From NCBI GenBank assembly GCA_030604195.1, contig JAUVWI010000040.1, positions 1 through 32,660 of the forward strand: DNA of 32,660 nt, written 5' to 3'. The stretch comes from Spirochaetales bacterium (GTDB lineage Bacteria > Spirochaetota > Spirochaetia > SZUA-6 > DRHE01). Shown in pieces: positions 6,745-15,185 of the stretch. A model generated the notes under the pieces. That model was not told the origin of the DNA. It worked only from the letters and a program-made list of their open reading frames with translations, and made no database searches. A program made the translations under genes and the position numbers. Positions within the stretch are counted from its first letter, which is position 1. Each line of letters begins with the position of its first letter.

Positions 6745-9045
6745 TTACTGCCTGGATAGGGACCTTCCCAGCAGGACCCTTTCCATGTTCAGCGGCAGCT
6801 CTCTTAACCGTTTGCCTGTAGCCTGATAGATAGCATTAGCAATAGCCGGGGTTATCAATTCCACTCCCAGCTCACCGACGCTCTTTGCTCCATAGGGGCC
6901 TATGTGATCATCCGTTTCATAGATAATAACTTCTATCTCCGGCATATCCTTTATTGTGGGTATGAGCAGATCATCAAAATTACCGGTTTTTATATGGCCG
7001 TCCCTCTCTTCCACCTCTTCTAAAAGACCGTAACCCAGGCCCTGTAAATTGCCGCCAATTATCTGTCCTTTAATCAGCTGGGGATTGATGGCCGTGCCTA
7101 CATCATGAGCAGAGGTAATCTTCAGCACATCAACCTTGCCGGTTTCCGTGTCTACCCTTACCTCAACAACCGAGCAGCCGTACACATAGGTAGGATAAGC
7201 CCTGCCGCGCCCGCTTTCTTTATTCAACTCCTCAGGACCGGGGTTATACCAGCCCTGGGCGCTCAGGGAGATACCCTGGTCAAACAAACAACTTTTAACA
7301 GTTTCTTCAAAAGATACAAACCTCTCTCTATTACTCCGGCAGTAGATCATATCATCTTCGCTCACCAGGTCATCAGCCCGGCATTGCAATATTCCGGCTG
7401 CCCGGTCATGGAGTCTTTTAACCAGCTCTTTACCGGCTAACAGCATGGCATTGCCCCCTGCCAGGGTACCTCGAGAGGCAACAGTAGGACCGCAGTCCAT
7501 AGAAATTGAGGTATCAGTATTATTGAAGGTTATTCTATGCAGAGAAATCCCCAGTACTTCGGCCACAATCTGTGCATGTGCGGTGCGCATGCCCTGCCCC
7601 ATTTCAGTAAAGCCGCTTATAATATTAACGCTTCCATCCTGATCGATAGTGACCACAGCGCTTGCCCTATCTATTCCTTCGCCCCCCAAACCGGCGCCGC
7701 GGAAGGTGCAGGCAAGCCCGATGCCTCTCTTTAAGGGCCCCGAGGTAATATTGTGTGCCGTAAACTCCTTCCTCTTCTCTTCAAAACCGGTTCTCCGGCA
7801 TAGATCTTTGATCATCTGTTCCAGGGGAACAGGTATCTTTCCGGGACCCAGCTCCTGGCCGCTTGGGGTTTCCTGTCCGGGCTTCAGGCAATTCTTCAGC
7901 CGTATCTCTTGAGGTGACAGGCCCAATTCTGCAGCCAACTCGTCGATAAGCGATTCCTGGGCAAAGAGTATCTGGGGCGCAGAAAATCCCCTCATAGCGC
8001 CGCCGTAAATGGTATTGGTATAAACTCCGTATATGTCTGTTTTGATATGGGGAATGTTATAGGGACCTGAGGCGTGCATGGAACCGCGCCAGTTCAAAAA
8101 CCGGGCCTTGTTATTGTAGGCGCCTCCCTGAACATATATCCTGGCCTCAACAACTTTAATAGTACCATCTTTGTCACTGCCTATTCTGTAGTGCATATAA
8201 AAGGGGTGGCGCTTCGAGCTTTCCAGCAGGCTCTCCTCCCTGGTTAAAACCATTTTAACCGGGCGCCCCGTGGCAAGAGCCAGGATACCTGCCCGGGCGG
8301 CCATCTGAATAACCGATTCATCCTTGCCCCCGAAACTGCCTCCGATAGTGCTCTGAATCACCTTCACCGCGCTGATTTTCATATTCAAGACCGAGGCCAG
8401 GTTCTGGCGAAGTGAATAGGGATTCTGGATAGAACCGTGAATTTCAACTCCCCGTCGGTAGGGATCGGGCAGAGCAATTACCGCCTCCGGTTCAATATAG
8501 GCCTGATCTATAAACCGGGTCCGGTAGCTTCTCTCCAACACCACCTCGGAGCAGGCGAAACCCTCTTTCACATCACCCACTCTTAATAAATGGTAGGTAT
8601 GTTCTATCAGATTACCCTCTGCATCTTCATGAACTCTGGGGGCATTTGCAGCTAAAGCCTCTTCCACACTTAAGACAGCGGGCAACTCCTCATACTTCAC
8701 CCTTACCGACTTCGCCGCCTCTACCGCTATAGCCCTGCTCCGGGCAGCCACCACAGCCACACCATCGCCCACATACTTAACCTCCTCTGCCGCTAAAACA
8801 GGGAATCTGCCGAACATAGCATTGCTTCCGGGTACATCGGCCGCGGTAATTATCTTTACCACACCTGCGACCTTCTCTGCCTCTGTGCTGTCAATCTCAA
8901 TAATTTTGGCATGCGGAAATCTACTGTAAACCGTCTGCGCGTACAGCTGGCCGGCAAAATTAAGATCTGCAGCGAATCTGGCCCGGCCCGTAACCTTTTC
9001 AAAAGCATCGATCCTTTTGGCCTCTTTATTTATTACACGGTACAT
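6745..9045 (-). CDS. xdhA: Xanthine dehydrogenase-type molybdopterin-binding catalytic subunit
   Basis: 766 residues, full length for the large subunit of the molybdenum hydroxylase family. Residues 12-115 form the a/b hammerhead domain (DAFEKVTGRARFAADL). Molybdopterin contacts include GGSFGGKDE (235-243) and the MRGFSAPQ loop. The catalytic-base region GAKSVGE puts the conserved Glu near residue 725. The enzyme hydroxylates a carbon next to N (or an aldehyde) with water as oxygen source. The neighbours YgeW and SsnA favour a purine substrate; residues that define purine specificity were not checked. A GGAG site precedes the ATG. It sits 12 bases downstream of the AOR gene. Confidence 0.93.
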   Translation of the reverse strand: MYRVINKEAKRIDAFEKVTGRARFAADLNFAGQLYAQTVYSRFPHAKIIEIDSTEAEKVAGVVKIITAADVPGSNAMFGRFPVLAAEEVKYVGDGVAVVAARSRAIAVEAAKSVRVKYEELPAVLSVEEALAANAPRVHEDAEGNLIEHTYHLLRVGDVKEGFACSEVVLERSYRTRFIDQAYIEPEAVIALPDPYRRGVEIHGSIQNPYSLRQNLASVLNMKISAVKVIQSTIGGSFGGKDESVIQMAARAGILALATGRPVKMVLTREESLLESSKRHPFYMHYRIGSDKDGTIKVVEARIYVQGGAYNNKARFLNWRGSMHASGPYNIPHIKTDIYGVYTNTIYGGAMRGFSAPQILFAQESLIDELAAELGLSPQEIRLKNCLKPGQETPSGQELGPGKIPVPLEQMIKDLCRRTGFEEKRKEFTAHNITSGPLKRGIGLACTFRGAGLGGEGIDRASAVVTIDQDGSVNIISGFTEMGQGMRTAHAQIVAEVLGISLHRITFNNTDTSISMDCGPTVASRGTLAGGNAMLLAGKELVKRLHDRAAGILQCRADDLVSEDDMIYCRSNRERFVSFEETVKSCLFDQGISLSAQGWYNPGPEELNKESGRGRAYPTYVYGCSVVEVRVDTETGKVDVLKITSAHDVGTAINPQLIKGQIIGGNLQGLGYGLLEEVEERDGHIKTGNFDDLLIPTIKDMPEIEVIIYETDDHIGPYGAKSVGELGVELITPAIANAIYQATGKRLRELPLNMERVLLGRSLSRQ

Positions 9046-9057
9046 CTAGTTCTCCAT

Positions 9058-10920
9058 CTATAGATCTTTGATTAAGTCTTCCAGGTCCAGGCTCTTCAAT
9101 TTAGCGGAAGTGGGAACGCCCTGTTGATCCCATTCTCTCAAAGAGTAGTACCTGTCCAGCATATATTCCAGGTCAACCACTAAACCCTCTTTCACCACCT
9201 CGCCGCTCGCCATATTGTATACGGTTGCTCCCTCTTTCAGGAAGCGATCGGGCAGCCGGTCATCCCGGCGGTTAAGACCCAGACGATGGTTGTACATGCG
9301 CTCGAGATTCACAATTCTCTCCCCGGCCCGGATCAGGCTTTCACCACTATGTTTATAACCGGGAAGCTCACTCAAACCGCGGGCTATATCTTCAGGATAA
9401 AGGGCGAAGTTTTCTGTTGGGGAAAACTTGCACACCCCCAGGGCATCGGAAACAGCGCAGTAAGCTTCGGTGTATACAACCATATCAGGTTTATAGGTTT
9501 CATTGGTTGGTTCCAGTATTTCCGGCATACATTGGGGAAAGAGCTTCTCAGCAGCTTCAACATTACCGGACAGATCAATGGTGGGTAATGCATAAAGGTG
9601 ATCCGCGCCCCGGTTGGAAGTGGAATGTCCTAAAGCCATGCCCTTACAGATCCTTGGCTCCTGCATGGGCATTTCCAGTCCCTTTACATGAAGGGCGTAT
9701 TTTTTCGCTTCCTTACCCAGTTTGAGAGCCGCGCTTCTCACGCCTTCAGCCAAAAGATCGCCAAGGCCCCGGCGATGGGCGATCCTCTCAACCAAACCCA
9801 GGATAGTGGGCTCATCTCCCCATTCCAGGCTGAGCAGCCCTTCCGGATCAGAGAGCAATCCCTTTTCCCGGCACTCCATGGCAAAGGCGATAACCATTCC
9901 CGTGGAGATGGTGTCCATGCCATATCTGTTGCAGAGCAGATTGCAATAAATTATCAGCTCCATATTATCATTGCCCACCAGGGGGCCCAGGGAGTTTACT
10001 GTTTCATACTCGGGTCCCTCGGTTCGGCCCTGGTAGGGGCCATGCTCTACTTCAGTAAAGCGGGAACAGCGGATAGGGCAGCTATAACAGCCGTCATTCT
10101 TTTCCAGATAATTATTCAGACTCCCGGCATTTACCTTAGCCGCTTTTCCGAATTGAACCAGTTGATGGTTTCTGGTGGGCAGATCGCCGCTTATATTCTT
10201 GGGATCCACCAGGTGCACGGTGCCCCACTTCCTCAAGGATTTAGACCCGGGGTGCCTGCCTGTTTTGCGCATCATTTCCAGGGCTACCTGCTTGAAAGCC
10301 GGGGTAACCGGAACCTCATAGCTCGCCCTGACTACAACGGCTTTGAGTTTTTTATAACCCATTACCGCACCCATACCGCAGCGTGCCGCAGCCCTGCCGT
10401 AATCATTGATAACTGATGCAATCTTGACCAGGTTTTCACCTGCCGGACCTATGGAGGCCACCCGGCAGCCGTCAAAACGCTCCCTCAGCTCCCTCTCTGT
10501 CTCTTCGGTGGTTCTGCCCCAGAACTTACCTCCATCTATCAACTCAAGCTCTCTATCCTCAATTACCAGGATCAAGGGTTTCTGCGCCTGCCCGGTGAAC
10601 ACTAATGCATCAAAGCCGGCCTTTCTTAACTCCGGACCGAAAAAACCTGAGGAATTGGCATAGCCATAGATCCCGGTAAGCGGGGATTTTGCCGTTACCG
10701 TATAGCGAGCCCCTGTGGGCCAGGGAGTTCCGGTTAATGGGCCGGTGGAAAAGATCAGGTAATTTTCCCCGCTTAAGGGCTCCACTTCGGGCCCGACATT
10801 ATCATAGAGTATTCTGGCCGCATATCCCCTGCTGCCTAAATACCTGGATAGAACTTCAACCGGGCTTTCTTCCACTCTGATCTTTTTAGTGGTCAAGTTT
10901 ATATAAGCGGTTAAAGCCAT
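9058..10920 (-). CDS. aor: Aldehyde:ferredoxin oxidoreductase (tungsten pterin enzyme)
   Basis: 620 residues, the usual AOR length. The N-terminal domain has the pterin-binding segments (GSRGYAARILYD; SGFFGPELRKAG). The [4Fe-4S] ligands are C278, C281 and C285 (CYSCPIRC) plus a fourth Cys in DALGVCKF near residue 494. GPEYET (302-307) is the conserved motif near the tungsten site. AORs oxidise aldehydes to acids with ferredoxin as acceptor, or run in reverse. It lies inside a gene set otherwise typical of purine catabolism, with 12-base gaps on both sides, so it is co-transcribed and may use or supply reduced ferredoxin there. Which aldehyde is meant is unknown. It could belong to a paralogue group with another substrate. 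Confidence 0.93.
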   Translation of the reverse strand: MALTAYINLTTKKIRVEESPVEVLSRYLGSRGYAARILYDNVGPEVEPLSGENYLIFSTGPLTGTPWPTGARYTVTAKSPLTGIYGYANSSGFFGPELRKAGFDALVFTGQAQKPLILVIEDRELELIDGGKFWGRTTEETERELRERFDGCRVASIGPAGENLVKIASVINDYGRAAARCGMGAVMGYKKLKAVVVRASYEVPVTPAFKQVALEMMRKTGRHPGSKSLRKWGTVHLVDPKNISGDLPTRNHQLVQFGKAAKVNAGSLNNYLEKNDGCYSCPIRCSRFTEVEHGPYQGRTEGPEYETVNSLGPLVGNDNMELIIYCNLLCNRYGMDTISTGMVIAFAMECREKGLLSDPEGLLSLEWGDEPTILGLVERIAHRRGLGDLLAEGVRSAALKLGKEAKKYALHVKGLEMPMQEPRICKGMALGHSTSNRGADHLYALPTIDLSGNVEAAEKLFPQCMPEILEPTNETYKPDMVVYTEAYCAVSDALGVCKFSPTENFALYPEDIARGLSELPGYKHSGESLIRAGERIVNLERMYNHRLGLNRRDDRLPDRFLKEGATVYNMASGEVVKEGLVVDLEYMLDRYYSLREWDQQGVPTSAKLKSLDLEDLIKDL

Positions 10921-10932
10921 TACTACTGCCCT

Positions 10933-11913
10933 CTAAGCCATGGTTAAGGCCATCAGAGCCTTATGCACGTGCAGCCTGTTCTCAGCCTCATCATAGATTA
11001 CCGACTGTGGACTATCCAATACCTCTGAAGTGACCTCGATATCCCGGTCTGCGGGCATGCAGTGCATATAGATAGCTTCCGGTAATGCCAGTTTCATCTT
11101 AGCCTGGTCCACCACCCACCGGGGATACTTGTCAATCAGCTTCAAGCCTGCCTTTTCATCTTCAGTATGCATAATAGGTCCCCAGCTCTTGGCATAGATA
11201 ACATGAGCATCACGGAAAGATTCCTCCATACTATCAACCACCTCGAAGTTCACCCCCGCCTCTCCGGCATTGGCTTCAGCCTGTTTGAGGATATCAGGCC
11301 TTAAGTTAAACTCTTTTGGATGGGCCAGGGTTACATCCATACCGAAACGGCTCATCAACAGGATAAGAGACTGGGGCATGGAAAGCGGCCTTATATAATT
11401 GGGCGCATAGGTCCAGGAAATTACGAACTTCTTACCGCGCAGATCGTTATTGAACTTTTCTTTAATGGTCATCAGATCGGCCAGCGCCTGGGTAGGATGA
11501 TAGGTCTCACACTGCATATTGATTACCGGTATTTCAGCATGATCAGCCACGGATTTCATGTATTTGAAGCCCTGGCCAAAGGTTTTTCTAATGCCTATGC
11601 CCTCGCCATAGCGGCTCAATACCTTGATCGTGTCTTTGGCGGTTTCGCCGTGATCGATCTGAGTTGCTTTGGGAGTCAGGAAATGAGCATGCCCGCCCAA
11701 CTGGTGAATTCCGGCTTCGAAGGCGTTACGCGTCCTTGTCGATTCCTCGAAAAACAACATGAAGAAGGTTTTTGCCCTGAGGATCTGGTCATGATAAATA
11801 CCCAGCTGCCGCTCTTGCTTGAATCTGGCAGCTACCTGCAGGCATTTTTCGATTTCCTCAACTGTCCAGTCCCGGGTTGTTAATAGATGCTTGTTTTTGA
11901 AACTACTGTACAT
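10933..11913 (-). CDS. ygeW: YgeW-type (knotted) carbamoyltransferase-like protein
   Basis: 326 residues from ATG 11913. It has the carbamoyl-phosphate loop FEESTRTR (55-62), HPTQ (139-142) and HCMPADR (284-290, the counterpart of the ornithine-binding HCLP loop). The segment VISWTYAPNYIRPLSMPQ replaces the usual amino-acid-binding loop and is characteristic of the YgeW group, which has a knotted chain and is found in anaerobic purine-degradation clusters. YgeW-type enzymes are thought to act on ureido/carbamoyl intermediates made during urate or xanthine breakdown, but the true reaction is not settled. The start overlaps the stop of the upstream Fe-S frame by 11 bases, with GGAGG 11 bases before the ATG. 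A longer version from 12027 would cover that Fe-S gene and is unlikely. Confidence 0.88.
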   Translation of the reverse strand: MYSSFKNKHLLTTRDWTVEEIEKCLQVAARFKQERQLGIYHDQILRAKTFFMLFFEESTRTRNAFEAGIHQLGGHAHFLTPKATQIDHGETAKDTIKVLSRYGEGIGIRKTFGQGFKYMKSVADHAEIPVINMQCETYHPTQALADLMTIKEKFNNDLRGKKFVISWTYAPNYIRPLSMPQSLILLMSRFGMDVTLAHPKEFNLRPDILKQAEANAGEAGVNFEVVDSMEESFRDAHVIYAKSWGPIMHTEDEKAGLKLIDKYPRWVVDQAKMKLALPEAIYMHCMPADRDIEVTSEVLDSPQSVIYDEAENRLHVHKALMALTMA

Positions 11914-12244
11914 TTCTCTTGATTCCTCCATTGATATTATTTCCGCAGTGCGAAGTGCCCTCGAGGGACAAAGCGCCGGTGGGACAGACCGAAGCACAGA
12001 GCCCGCAATAACGGCATAGTTCTTCATCCAGCTCCATTTTTTTATCTACCCCTTGCACGGTGAGACTCCTGGCCTGATAGGGACAAACCTTGACGCAAGC
12101 CATACACGCCGGTGCAGCTTCTCTGGTTAAAGCGGAAAGTGAACCTGTCATGCACTTCCTGCCTGCATAAATTGGACAGGGCAGCTCCGCATAAGGAGGC
12201 GGGTGACTCATATTTAAGCTCAATGAGTAATTTTTTGATTTCAC
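11903..12244 (-). CDS. 2x[4Fe-4S] ferredoxin module, probably the displaced C-terminus of the PreA-like protein
   Basis: The frame contains two cluster motifs, CMACVKVCPY and CRYCGLCASVCPTGAL, in the classic two-[4Fe-4S] arrangement. Its formal GTG start at 12244 has no ribosome binding site, and the first 25 or so residues are out-of-frame reading of the preceding gene. In PreA-type proteins this same module follows the dehydrogenase barrel in one chain, so a shift near 12175-12200 most likely split one gene. Going from the barrel frame to this one needs a skip of one base. The C-terminal tail (SLEGTSHCGNN) is encoded by a short sequence shared with the repeat in the [2Fe-2S] subunit gene. 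The stop overlaps the start of the ygeW-like gene. Confidence 0.72.
   Translation of the reverse strand: MKSKNYSLSLNMSHPPPYAELPCPIYAGRKCMTGSLSALTREAAPACMACVKVCPYQARSLTVQGVDKKMELDEELCRYCGLCASVCPTGALSLEGTSHCGNNINGGIKRNVQ
11949..11967. repeat. Dispersed short repeat copy (TGCGAAGTGCCCT plus palindrome)
   Basis: TGCGAAGTGCCCT at 11949-11961 is identical to 5563-5575 in the [2Fe-2S] subunit gene, about 6.4 kb away. In both places it is followed by a small CCC...GGG palindrome (here CCCTCGAGGG, there CCCTTTGGG). Both copies are inside coding frames and yield GTSH. Confidence 0.6.
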
Positions 12245-13001
12245 GGTTGAGGCGGGTCAGATATGCCACTCCTTTAAGGATGGCAGCAGTGCATAGCCCT
12301 ACGGCAGCAGCCCCCGCCATGAGCATTTCCACCACATCTTCCGCTGTAACCACACCGCCTATGCCGATAATTGGCTTATCTGTTTGACCGGCTACCTCAG
12401 CCACATATCTTAAAATTATTGGCTTGATCGCACTCCCCGTCAGCCAACCGTGGCCCTTTTCACTTCCCAGTAAGGGCCTGCCGCTCCTGATATCTATTCT
12501 TAAAACCGGGCCGATAGAGTCCATGGCTGTGACACCATCTGCGCCCTGATCCAGCGCTGCCAGAGCGGAGGTAAGCTCTTTGGCCTTCCTTACCATTGGC
12601 ACCACCATTTCCTGCCGGTAGGAAACCAGCTCGATCATATCGGCGCCTGCTCCATCCACAGCAGCCGCCCAGTTCATTACTTCACCCGTGGTATGACCGA
12701 TACTGGCAATCACCACAACACCGGCTTCTTTTGCCTTTGGAATTTCCTGCTCAACCCACATCTCTGCAGAAATGTCGGACCATTTTTCTGCATTTATCAT
12801 GGTGTTGCGCCCGGATATTGCCATATGGGGATAAGGATTAATCGCGGCCTGGTCACGGATTGTTTTGGTAACTACAGCGCCGGCCCCGGCCTTATAAGCG
12901 CTGATCATCCCTTGCGCATTGTAACTCAGGGGGCCTGAGCCGAGTATCAGCGGACTCTTAAGGATGATGCCGAAGAGATCGGTTTTCAAGTCAACATTCA
13001 T
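12042..13001 (-). CDS. PreA-like dihydroorotate/dihydropyrimidine dehydrogenase-fold protein, frame broken at C-terminus
   Basis: Residues 1-255 form an FMN-binding TIM barrel: TDLFGIILKSPLILGSGPLS at the N-terminus, GAGAVVTKTI with the FMN lysine, and the phosphate-binding end PIIGIGGVVTAEDVVEMLMAGAAAVGLCTA. ASLCGAALSNL matches the bridge that in PreA leads to a two-[4Fe-4S] domain. After this the reading becomes unlike any family (RFTFRFNQRSCTGVYG...), while the Fe-S domain continues in another frame. The usual Asn-x-Ser-Cys-Pro active-site loop is replaced by ELVSYRQEMV, so the reaction may differ from pyrimidine reduction. The start is 1 base after the ssnA stop (TAGAATG), suggesting coupling. 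In purine clusters an FMN/Fe-S protein like this (compare YgfK) is thought to act as a reductase. Confidence 0.8.
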   Translation of the reverse strand: MNVDLKTDLFGIILKSPLILGSGPLSYNAQGMISAYKAGAGAVVTKTIRDQAAINPYPHMAISGRNTMINAEKWSDISAEMWVEQEIPKAKEAGVVVIASIGHTTGEVMNWAAAVDGAGADMIELVSYRQEMVVPMVRKAKELTSALAALDQGADGVTAMDSIGPVLRIDIRSGRPLLGSEKGHGWLTGSAIKPIILRYVAEVAGQTDKPIIGIGGVVTAEDVVEMLMAGAAAVGLCTAAILKGVAYLTRLNREIKKLLIELKYESPASLCGAALSNLCRQEVHDRFTFRFNQRSCTGVYGLRQGLSLSGQESHRARGR

Positions 13002-13002
13002 T

Positions 13003-14351
13003 CTATCTTTGCCATAACCTGGATGCCTCCTGCCTTACCTCTTCCCTGATACCATGCAGGTCAACGCCCGGCAACCTGCCGCGCTCTTTTACCATTTTAC
13101 CGGCTACAAAAACTTCCTCCACATGCTCCGGGTTACGGTAAAGAATCAGCTGATCAAAAATATTGTTCTTGTTAACCGGTGTGGGAAGATCCGTATTGAT
13201 GGTAATCAGGTCAGCAGCGGCGCCGGCAGCCAAAGCACCGCTCTCCAGGTTCAGCGCCCTGCCGCCATTTATCGTTGCCATGTTGAAAACAGTCTCCGCA
13301 GCCATGATTCCCGGATTTTGCTCATTTGCTTTGTGGATCAGGAAGGCTCCCCGCATTACCTCAAAAAAGTTATTAATATAGCCGTCTGTGCCCAGGGCTA
13401 CATTAATCCCCTTTTTTAGCATGGCCGGAACCGGGGCAATACCCCCCCCACCTCACAATTGCTTAAAGGAACATGGACCAGGTTAACCTTATGGCTTTTA
13501 AGAATATCAAGCTCCTTGTCCGTAAGCTGAACACCCTGGGAAGCAAGCACATCATCGCCCAAAAATCCCAGCTCTTCATATAGCTCAACAGGCGACAAAC
13601 CGTGGTTATCCATGCATATACGCGGTTCATATACGCTTTCAGAGAGATGCAATTGGATGCCGGATCCGATTTCCCGGGCCATCTGCCCGGCTTTCGTAAT
13701 AAAGTTTCTGGAACAGGTAAAAGTTGTATGGATGCACATCTTTCCTGAAATTCGCGGATGGTTCCTGCAGGCAAGGAAAAAAGCCTTGTTCTCCTCCAGC
13801 CCGGCTATTCCATTTTCCGGGCTGATGCGCTCGCAGGCTTCAAATGAAAGCACTGCCTTGATCCCGCTTTCTTCCAGGGCTTTCGCCTCTACTTCAAGCG
13901 CCCCCGGAACAGCATTAGGCGCCTCCAGCACATCACAGAAAGTAGTAACGCCGCTGTTTAACAGCTCCCAGGCTGCAGCGCGGCTGGTAATCTCGATCAT
14001 CCGGTGATCGATCCGGTTTTCCACTAAAGGCCACCAGAAGTCATTTAAAAAGTTGTCAAAGTTGTCAATTCCCGGAGGCAGGGTAATGCCGTGGGAGAGC
14101 ACACCATAAGAGTGCATATGGGCATTTATAAAGCCCGGGGCGATTATTTTATTTCTAAAATCCAGGACTTCATAGGAGCTGTATTTCCGCTCCAGCCGGC
14201 TGTTTTCACCGACTTCCTCTATCTTTCCTTTATCGATAACCACACCCCAATCTTCTTCGACCCGATTTTCCTTTTCGGTACCTGGGCGCACAGCGGCATT
14301 CCCGTCGAGGTGTGGTAACAGTAAATATTTGCCTAAAAGAACCTTTCCCAC
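13003..14351 (-). CDS. ssnA: SsnA-type amidohydrolase (guanine deaminase-like), interrupted in a G8 tract
   Basis: Two frames make one protein of about 443 residues. The first (14351-13416) starts at GTG with GGAGG 7 bases upstream and carries the metal motif GFINAHMHSYG (H78, H80), the HTTFTCS histidine near residue 218 and LHLSES. It ends just after SNCEVGG in a run of eight G (C8 at 13442-13449 on plus). The second (to 13003) continues with GIAPVPAMLKKG..ALGTDGYINN, carrying the metal-binding Asp, and the C-terminal composite domain. One extra G would restore a perfect reading (EVGGGIAPVP). SsnA is a cytosolic metal-dependent hydrolase of the purine-degradation cluster, related to guanine and chlorohydrolase enzymes. 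Whether the frameshift is biological or a homopolymer error cannot be told from sequence. Confidence 0.85.
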
Positions 14352-14392
14352 TGAAATTCCTCCATTAGTTCTTCTGACCGCTCAGCACTGCC

Positions 14393-14430
14393 GGCAACCG
14401 GATAGCCGACCGGATAGGCAACCGGCCATA
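14393..14430. repeat. Three imperfect 12-14 bp tandem repeats between regulator and ssnA
   Basis: GGCAACCGGATA, GCCGACCGGATA and GGCAACCGGCCATA follow one another in the 87-base gap between the regulator stop and the ssnA start. No hairpin or terminator is obvious. Confidence 0.6.
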
Positions 14431-14438
14431 GGACAGCC

Positions 14439-14972
14439 TTAGAAAACCGCCGGGGTAATGGCCGAGACAAAAACAGCCGGTTCATTGCCGGTAGCCTTCA
14501 ATTTTTTTAAGCGCGGTCCTTCAAAATAGATACTGTCCCCCGTCTCAATGATAAATTCCGTGTCGCCCAGCTGAACCAGCAATTGACCTTCAAGCACCAG
14601 AATGCACTCTTCAGTAGGATGTGCCAGGGGATAGGCAATGTTGTCCTCAGCGGGATGCAGCCTGACAACAAACATATCCATCCGGCGCTTAACGTCCGGA
14701 GTTAGAACCTCGTAGGCAACCCTTTCATCTTTCAGATGCAGTCTTTTGTGATGGTTCCGGCGCACCAGCGGCTGAGTGTTTTCTTCCTCCAGGAAGTAGA
14801 GCAGCGGAACGTTCAGGGCATCAGCTATTCTACGCAGTGACCTTAAGGAAGGCTCGGTCAGATCGCGCTCAACCTGGCTTAAGAAACTGGCGGTAAGCTC
14901 AACTCTTATAGCCAGAGCTCGCAGGCTCATTTTGACTTCAGAGCGTCTTGCCTTAATTCGCTTTCCCACCAT
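14439..14972 (-). CDS. XRE-family HTH regulator with C-terminal cupin sensor domain
   Basis: 177 residues. Residues 3-62 are an XRE helix-turn-helix (MSLRALAIRVELTASFLSQVERD, PSLRSLRRIADALNVPLLYF). Residues 105-175 are a small cupin (HPTEECILVLEGQLLVQLGD; GDSIYFEGPRLKKLKATGNEP), the usual ligand-sensing fold in this regulator group. AAGGAG lies just upstream of the ATG. It is first in the minus-strand operon and diverges from the PLP-enzyme gene, so it is the probable local regulator, with a cluster metabolite as signal. The GTTAAG-N5-CTTAAC inverted repeat in front of it is a candidate operator. Confidence 0.9.
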   Translation of the reverse strand: MVGKRIKARRSEVKMSLRALAIRVELTASFLSQVERDLTEPSLRSLRRIADALNVPLLYFLEEENTQPLVRRNHHKRLHLKDERVAYEVLTPDVKRRMDMFVVRLHPAEDNIAYPLAHPTEECILVLEGQLLVQLGDTEFIIETGDSIYFEGPRLKKLKATGNEPAVFVSAITPAVF

Positions 14973-15036
14973 ATTGAACTCCTTGAATAATAACCTCTGC
15001 AGATAAGATCAGTTATTCCTCATTCCTCTTCACTGC

Positions 15037-15053
15037 GTTAAGTGCACCTTAAC
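15037..15053. promoter_or_regulatory. Inverted repeat, candidate operator of the XRE-cupin regulator
   Basis: GTTAAG-TGCAC-CTTAAC is a perfect 6-base inverted repeat with a 5-base spacer. Related TTAAC half sites recur in the same divergent region at 15081-15086 and as GTTAAC at 15155-15160. Assignment to the adjacent regulator is inference. Confidence 0.45.
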
Positions 15054-15134
15054 ACAGCAGTTGCCCTCTGTAAAGTATGATTTAACAAAATCCCTTTTTC
15101 TTCCAGCCACCTTCCCTTTGCTCGCCAATATCTA

Positions 15135-15165
15135 TATAATACACTTCGATTTCTGTTAACCTCAA
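15135..15165. promoter_or_regulatory. Overlapping divergent promoter elements
   Basis: Plus strand: a perfect TATAAT at 15135-15140, upstream of the PLP-enzyme ATG at 15186, though no good -35 box is seen. Minus strand: TTGAGG (15160-15165) and TATTAT (15136-15141) are 18 bases apart, a fair promoter for the regulator operon with a leader near 160 bases. The -10 boxes overlap, so the two directions would compete. Confidence 0.4.
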
Positions 15166-15185
15166 GAAAACATACAGGAGAAAAT

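Noticed and set aside
9688-10416. Plus-strand open frame of 242 codons
   Set aside because: It lies wholly opposite the conserved AOR gene; composition is that of an antisense shadow.
11320-11883. Plus-strand open frame of 187 codons
   Set aside because: Antisense to the ygeW-like gene, which has clear catalytic motifs; no start signal.
10933-12027. Longer version of the ygeW-like gene starting at 12027
   Set aside because: The extra N-terminus is out-of-frame reading of the Fe-S gene; ATG 11913 starts at the conserved region.
14393-14430. CRISPR-like short repeats
   Set aside because: Units of 12-14 bases without spacers; an ordinary short tandem repeat.
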